Below are positions 16,457 to 20,508 of a stretch of 20,508 bases of DNA, piece after piece. The position numbers were made by a program, and so were the translations under genes. The stretch comes from an uncultured Verrucomicrobiae bacterium (GTDB lineage Bacteria; Verrucomicrobiota; Verrucomicrobiia; Verrucomicrobiales; DEV007), in contig CALDKL010000424.1 in the NCBI GenBank assembly GCA_937898895.1, positions 1-20,508 of the forward strand, written 5' to 3'. The first letter of the stretch is position 1, and every line of letters begins with the position of its first letter. Under the pieces are notes generated by a model. The model searched no databases. It saw only the letters and a list, made by a program, of their open reading frames with translations, and had not been told where the DNA came from.

Positions 16457-16511
16457 GCACTGGACTTCGCGCCGTTATCGTCTATCGGAAACTCTCCCAC
16501 TCCCACGGCCC

Positions 16512-17558
16512 ATGATCACCGAAGCATCCATTCGGGAAAAGCTCAAGCAAGTCCCCTATCCCGGTTTCAGTCGCGACATCATTTCTTTTGGTCTCGTCAA
16601 ACGCATCGTTGTCAGCGGCAGCGATGTCACCGTGCTCGTCAGTCTCGCGACCCGCGATCCCGCCGTTCCGCGGGCGATCCATCAGGGCATCGAAGAGGCA
16701 CTGAAATCGCTCCAGGGCATAGGCAAGATCGCGATCGACTTCGACCTGACCGATCCCCCGGAACCCGTCGCGAACAATCCCGCCGCAGCCCAGACCTCGA
16801 TCCCCGGCGTGAAGCGAGTCATCGCCGTGGCCAGTGGCAAAGGAGGCGTCGGCAAATCGACCGTTTCGACCAATCTCGCGATTGCCCTGAGCCGCACCGG
16901 AGCAAGGGTCGGTCTCTGCGATTGCGACCTCTACGGCCCGAGCATTGCGCTCATGCTCGGGGCAACCGACCGCCAACCGATGGCCACCGAACAAAATGAG
17001 ATCATCCCCATTGAGGTTCATGGCATCAAGGCCATCTCGATGGGTTTTCTCCTCGACGAAGATTCTCCGGTGATCGTGCGGGGTCCGCTCGCAACCCGCT
17101 ACACCCAACAGTTCCTGCGCCAGTGTCTCTGGGGTGAACTCGACTACCTCATCCTCGACCTGCCTCCGGGCACGGGCGATATCCAACTCACCATCGTGCA
17201 GACCGTCGCCCTGAGCGGAAGCCTCATCGTCACCACACCGCAGGAAGTCGCTCTCATCGACGCCCGGAAGGCCGCAGCCATGTTCCGAAAAGTGAACGTG
17301 CCCATCACCGGTCTCGTCGAAAACATGTCCTGGTTCGAATGCGACCATGGCACGAAGTATCCCATCTTCGGAGAAGGCGGAGGGGCTCGCGAAGCCGGAC
17401 GCCTCGGCGTGCCGCTCCTTGCGCAAATCCCGATCAATATCGCGACGCGAGATCGCGCCGATCTCGGCGATCCGATTGCCACGCTCGACCCGGCCACTCA
17501 TGCCATCTCGGCAGCCTTCGCCGAGTTGGCACGAAGAGTGATCACCGCCGTGGGCTGA
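16512..17558 (+). CDS. Mrp/ApbC-family Fe-S cluster carrier ATPase
   Basis: A 348-residue cytoplasmic P-loop protein that carries and transfers Fe-S clusters. The N-terminal MIP18/DUF59 domain covers about residues 1-85, then a linker leads to the ParA/MinD-like domain. The deviant Walker A is SGKGGVGKST (108-117), the switch segment is CDCDLYGPS (136-144), and DLPPGTGDIQLT (216-227) is diagnostic for Mrp. Near residue 277 the usual CxxC cluster-binding pair is CDHG: only the first Cys remains, in ENMSWFECDHG. Variants lacking this pair are known among Mrp proteins, so function need not be lost. I chose ATG 16512 because the DUF59 domain begins there; the open frame extends further left, but that stretch is antisense to the methyltransferase gene. 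There is no Shine-Dalgarno. Confidence 0.92.
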   Translation: MITEASIREKLKQVPYPGFSRDIISFGLVKRIVVSGSDVTVLVSLATRDPAVPRAIHQGIEEALKSLQGIGKIAIDFDLTDPPEPVANNPAAAQTSIPGVKRVIAVASGKGGVGKSTVSTNLAIALSRTGARVGLCDCDLYGPSIALMLGATDRQPMATEQNEIIPIEVHGIKAISMGFLLDEDSPVIVRGPLATRYTQQFLRQCLWGELDYLILDLPPGTGDIQLTIVQTVALSGSLIVTTPQEVALIDARKAAAMFRKVNVPITGLVENMSWFECDHGTKYPIFGEGGGAREAGRLGVPLLAQIPINIATRDRADLGDPIATLDPATHAISAAFAELARRVITAVG

Positions 17559-17564
17559 GTCGTG

Positions 17565-17590
17565 GATCGCTGCGGGAACCGCCGCCGATC
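17565..17590. terminator. Imperfect hairpin between convergent genes, possible terminator
   Basis: GATCGCTGCGG (17565-17575) can pair with CCGCCGCCGATC (17579-17590) with one mismatch and one bulged base around a GAA loop. There is no T run directly after it on the plus strand; a run of six T lies farther on at 17633-17638. It is placed between mrp and the convergent toroid gene, where termination is expected, but the form is not classical. Confidence 0.3.
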
Positions 17591-17637
17591 AAATCTCATT
17601 CGGAGGTGGGCTGCCGATCCTGGGCACGCGGATTTTT

Positions 17638-18696
17638 TCACGGCACTTCATCCACCGTCTCATCGCGCTGGTAGATCGGGAGCTGGCGATAGGGCACAGT
17701 GAAGGAGAGCACCATCATCGCCGTGCCGTATGTGCCGCCGTTGCGGCCATTCGACCAGGAGCCGTTCGCCTGCTGCTTGGGCAGATACTCCTGATACATC
17801 CAGTCGGCATATTGCGCCCAGTGTTTGCCGCCGAGCTGGAACATGGCCTGGGCATTGTAGTAGTTGGCGTAGTACTCGTGCGCGTTGTTGATGATCTGCT
17901 GGCGCACCTTGAAAATGTATTCTCCCGATCGCGGGAGCGATTCCTCGCTGTGGCGACCACAGAGGGCGAGGCAGAGGAGACCGCAGCCGGTGAGGGTTTC
18001 AGAATGTCCCCACGGATCGGTGTATCCGAAGCGTCCTTCCTTCCGGCCGTGATTGCGCAGGACGTAGGCGACGGCCTTTTCGATAGCCGCATCGGGGACC
18101 TGGGCACCGTTGAGCTTGGCCGAACGCAGGGCCATGAGCGCCCATCCGCTGCAGGAGAGATCGGAGTCGCGCGAATCGGGCTTGTAGCGCCAACCGCCGT
18201 CGTGGCTCTCGTTCTTTGCCACAGCCTGGGCTTCGAGAATGAGCCGGGTGGCCTTGCCGAGGATCGGATCGATGCGCTCCTGCATCTCCGGGTCAACCAT
18301 GCCGCTGCATTCGGAAAGAAAAAGGGTCGCAATGTTGTGGGCATACATCAGCCCGTGTCCCGAGTCCCCTTTGTCGAGCAGGCCATTACTGCGCTGGCTC
18401 TCGAGGACGTAGCCCAGGCAGCGGTCGATGGTTTCCGAGTGCTCGCCATAGCCGGGCGTGTATCCGGCCGAGAGATAGGACATGCCAACTAGGGAGACGA
18501 TGCCGACGGAACGTCCGTAGGAATCGCTGTAGGTGCCATCCGCCGACTGGTTCGTGGCGAGGTATCGCAGTGCCTTTTCCACCGCCGCCTCGATCGCGGG
18601 CTGGTGCTTTTGGAAAACGGATTGGGAAGTCGTCTCCTGTGCGATGGAGGGCAGCGTCGAAAGCAAAACAAAGAAAAGGGAAAGGGTTGTTTTCAT
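17638..18696 (-). CDS. Secreted squalene-cyclase/prenyltransferase-repeat (alpha/alpha-toroid) protein
   Basis: A 352-residue exported protein. Residues 1-19 form a Sec signal peptide (MKTTLSLFFVLLSTLPSIA). The rest is a series of alpha/alpha-barrel repeats of the terpene-cyclase/prenyltransferase type, each with a Gly-rich aromatic turn followed by a helix pair. Examples are QSADGTYSDSYGRSVGIVSL, SHDGGWRYKPDSRDSDLSCSG, GRFGYTDPWGHSETLTGCGL and ANGSWSNGRNGGTYGTAMMV. The DxDD motif of real squalene-hopene cyclases is not seen and the protein is half their length, so it is probably not a terpene cyclase but a binding or scaffold protein. ATG 18696 gives the signal peptide. It starts 10 bases after the stop of the upstream coiled-coil gene, so the two form an operon. 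Confidence 0.82.
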   Translation of the reverse strand: MKTTLSLFFVLLSTLPSIAQETTSQSVFQKHQPAIEAAVEKALRYLATNQSADGTYSDSYGRSVGIVSLVGMSYLSAGYTPGYGEHSETIDRCLGYVLESQRSNGLLDKGDSGHGLMYAHNIATLFLSECSGMVDPEMQERIDPILGKATRLILEAQAVAKNESHDGGWRYKPDSRDSDLSCSGWALMALRSAKLNGAQVPDAAIEKAVAYVLRNHGRKEGRFGYTDPWGHSETLTGCGLLCLALCGRHSEESLPRSGEYIFKVRQQIINNAHEYYANYYNAQAMFQLGGKHWAQYADWMYQEYLPKQQANGSWSNGRNGGTYGTAMMVLSFTVPYRQLPIYQRDETVDEVP

Positions 18697-18706
18697 GCCG
18701 CGCGTA

Positions 18707-20508
18707 TCACTTTCCTTTGCCCGCCTCCTTCGCAATGACCTGGAAATAGCGGCCGACCAGCTCACGGTACTCGGCAGGGAGATCGGTTTCGATGGCCGAG
18801 GCATTGCCCCCGGTGAGAGCCCCTCGGAAGCGCGCCCAATCCTCGGCGCTGATGCCGAGGCGGGAGAGTTCCGGTGGGATTCCGCTGCCGTTCATGTCGG
18901 CGGTCTTCTTGCCCGTCTCGTTGAGATCGAGCGAGTCGGGTTCACCGGTGAGTTTTTCGTCCGGCTGCTGGCCGGGCGGAGCGTTCGGATCGGGCTGGGA
19001 CTGACCGGGTTGGCCGCCGAGCTTTTGCATGGCAGACTGCGCGAGCTGCGAGAGGGAATTTGCGGCTTGCTGTGCCTGCTGCGAAGCTTGCTGTGCATTC
19101 TGCGACTGTGAGGATCGGGACACGTCGTCAAATCCCCTGGCGAGATCTTCGCTGTTGGTGAGGCGTTCGTCCATGTCGGAAGGCTGGAGTCCCTCGAGGG
19201 TCTGGCCGATCGTCTCGGAGGATCTCGCAAAGGCTCTGGCCGCCTGGGAAAGGGCTTCGGCGGACTGCTGCTGATCGGATTGTCCCTGCTGCATTGCGGC
19301 ACGAGCCTGTTGCGCAAGTTGCCCTTCGGCGACCTCGCCTTTCTGCCGAGCCTGAGCCTGCTGTTCCTGGGCACGGGCGAGCTGTTGGGCGGACTGGGCA
19401 GCTTCCTGCTCTCCGCGTTCGAGAGACTGCGCCGCCTCGCGCGAACGAGACGCGGCTTGCTGTTGCTGCAGGTTCCGCAGGGAATTCTGCGTCCCGGCAG
19501 CTCGGCTCTCGAGGGCGGCGGCATCGGCCTGCAGCATCGTCTCCATCTGCGCGAGGGCCTCCTGGAGACGACCTTCCTTCACCGCTTCGATCTGTTCGGC
19601 GATGGCCTCCTGGCGCCCGGCCAATTCGGACGAGCGGGGCGGCGCGGAAGAGGGTGCGGGATTCGCCGAGGGTTCAGAACTCGCGGGGTCGTTCGGTGTG
19701 TCGGAAGATTCCGACGCGGCAGCGGCCCGGGTCGGCGTTTCCCTGTTTGCGGCCGCCTCCTGAGTCGCAGCCTCGGCGAGCGTTTTGCTTGCTTCTCCGG
19801 CGGCTTCACTGGCGGTATCCAACTCACTTTTCTCGAGACGTTCGGCGGCTTCCCCGGCTTCCTTTGCGGCCTGACGGAGTGCTTCGGCGGCCTTGGCCTG
19901 AGCCTCAGTCCGGGCAGCCGCAGGATCCGCTGTTGGCGACGTGGACGAGTTCGGAGAAGGGTCGGACGGAGTTTGCTCTGACGGCGACTTAGCCTGAGCC
20001 TGAGCCGACGTTGGATTTGCCTCGGGTGCCGACGGTGCTGATTCCTCCTGCGCGGCCTTCGCCGCCTGCGCTTCCGCCGCAGCGGACCTGGCCTGATCGG
20101 CGAGTTCGGATTGCATCTGGGCGAGTTGCTCGATGAGGGCTTTGCGCAGGGCTTGCTCCTGATTTTCATTCTTGTCGGTCGCCTCGCGGCTCGCGTCGCG
20201 CAGTTGTTCCTGCTCCCTGGCGAGGGCACTCGCCTCTTCCGCGAGCTGGTCGGTCCGGGCTCGTTGTTGCTCGAGCGCCTCGGCGAGGGCAGCGGCGTTC
20301 TCCTTCAACATCTCGCCGAGTTGCTGCTCGACCCGGTTCTGCTCGGCCTGGAACTGCTGCGCCTCGCGCTGCTGTTGTTGGTCGAATTGTTGCATCGCCT
20401 GCTGCCGCGCCTGGTCATTGGGGGCGGATTGGGCAGCCTGGACGGCGGCGGCTCGCTCCTGCTCGGCTCGCTGTTGCCAATCCCCCGCCTTCATGGCGAG
20501 TTCCTGCT
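18707..20508 (-). CDS. Long Gln/Ala/Glu-rich coiled-coil protein, C-terminal part (5' end outside the window)
   Basis: The open frame runs from the right edge (at least 599 residues). The Met at 20494 is internal to it, since codons for QELA precede it without a stop. Most of the protein is low-complexity, very rich in Ala, Gln, Glu and Ser, with heptad-like patterns (QQQQREAQQFQAEQNRVEQQLGEML) that predict long coiled coils. A Ser/Pro/Ala-rich spacer lies in the middle (antisense of about 19,640-20,050). The last 90 or so residues look globular: a GEPDSLDLNETGKK segment, then PPELSRLGISAEDWARFRGAL and the end LPAEYRELVGRYFQVIAKE. That end resembles long coiled-coil envelope proteins (DUF4175-like) that I associate with MoxR/DUF58/VWA gene sets; this is from memory and unproven. 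No membrane segment is visible in this part. Confidence 0.75.
   Translation of the reverse strand, partial: QELAMKAGDWQQRAEQERAAAVQAAQSAPNDQARQQAMQQFDQQQQREAQQFQAEQNRVEQQLGEMLKENAAALAEALEQQRARTDQLAEEASALAREQEQLRDASREATDKNENQEQALRKALIEQLAQMQSELADQARSAAAEAQAAKAAQEESAPSAPEANPTSAQAQAKSPSEQTPSDPSPNSSTSPTADPAAARTEAQAKAAEALRQAAKEAGEAAERLEKSELDTASEAAGEASKTLAEAATQEAAANRETPTRAAAASESSDTPNDPASSEPSANPAPSSAPPRSSELAGRQEAIAEQIEAVKEGRLQEALAQMETMLQADAAALESRAAGTQNSLRNLQQQQAASRSREAAQSLERGEQEAAQSAQQLARAQEQQAQARQKGEVAEGQLAQQARAAMQQGQSDQQQSAEALSQAARAFARSSETIGQTLEGLQPSDMDERLTNSEDLARGFDDVSRSSQSQNAQQASQQAQQAANSLSQLAQSAMQKLGGQPGQSQPDPNAPPGQQPDEKLTGEPDSLDLNETGKKTADMNGSGIPPELSRLGISAEDWARFRGALTGGNASAIETDLPAEYRELVGRYFQVIAKEAGKGK

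Noticed and set aside
16287..16511. Longer N-terminus for Mrp, 75 residues upstream of 16512
   Set aside because: The stretch overlaps the start of the methyltransferase on the other strand, and the DUF59 domain begins naturally at ATG 16512.
19280..19992. Plus-strand frames antisense to the coiled-coil gene
   Set aside because: They are Leu/Gly/Arg-rich or Arg/Pro-rich shadows of the repetitive Gln/Ala codons on the minus strand; no start signal or domain was seen.

Overview
The window is about 20.5 kb of GC-rich DNA (roughly 60-65% G+C by eye). It is densely packed with intact genes and shows no insertion sequences, CRISPR arrays or rRNA. The gene content fits a Gram-negative, PVC-type bacterium, most likely Verrucomicrobiota. 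The pointers are a bacterial deoxyhypusine-synthase-like gene placed directly after speA, a secreted alpha/alpha-toroid protein paired with a very long Gln/Ala-rich coiled-coil protein, several Sec-exported hydrolases, and an almost complete lack of Shine-Dalgarno sequences. This assignment is inference from gene content.

Layout, left to right. (1) 2-559: the C-terminal nuclease end of a type III restriction enzyme, followed by tRNA-Val(UAC) on the minus strand, whose 3' end faces it. (2) 897-4232: a polyamine cluster of arginine decarboxylase SpeA, a deoxyhypusine-synthase-like protein and a 99-residue protein of unknown function. (3) 4233-4616: a non-coding gap. (4) 4617-7081: a Gfo/Idh/MocA oxidoreductase, then a secreted TIM-barrel-like protein of unknown function. 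(5) 7218-10651: three exported hydrolases, namely an HExxH metalloprotease-like protein, a D-aminoacylase-like amidohydrolase and an isoaspartyl peptidase/asparaginase, ending at a strong intrinsic terminator (10686-10715). (6) 10749-15482: a four-gene peptide-type ABC operon consisting of an unusual membrane-anchored binding protein, two permeases and one ATPase whose catalytic motifs are mostly degenerate. (7) 15455-16444 (minus): an RsmB/RsmF-like RNA m5C methyltransferase that overlaps the ABC operon tail to tail. (8) 16512-17558: an Mrp/ApbC Fe-S carrier ATPase, divergent from the methyltransferase. (9) 17638-20508 (minus): a secreted squalene-cyclase-repeat-like protein and, upstream of it, the C-terminal part of a long Gln/Ala-rich coiled-coil protein that runs off the right edge.

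How they may work together (inference): regions 5 and 6 read as an envelope peptide-handling neighbourhood. The hydrolases could act on peptides carrying D-residues or isoaspartyl bonds, and the transporter next door is of the peptide class. A terminator separates the two units, however, so they are neighbours rather than one operon. The polyamine cluster probably turns arginine into agmatine and passes it, or a product of it, to the deoxyhypusine-synthase-like aminobutyl-transfer enzyme; no agmatinase gene is present in the window. The most unusual single item is the degenerate ATPase, which is the only ATPase of its operon.
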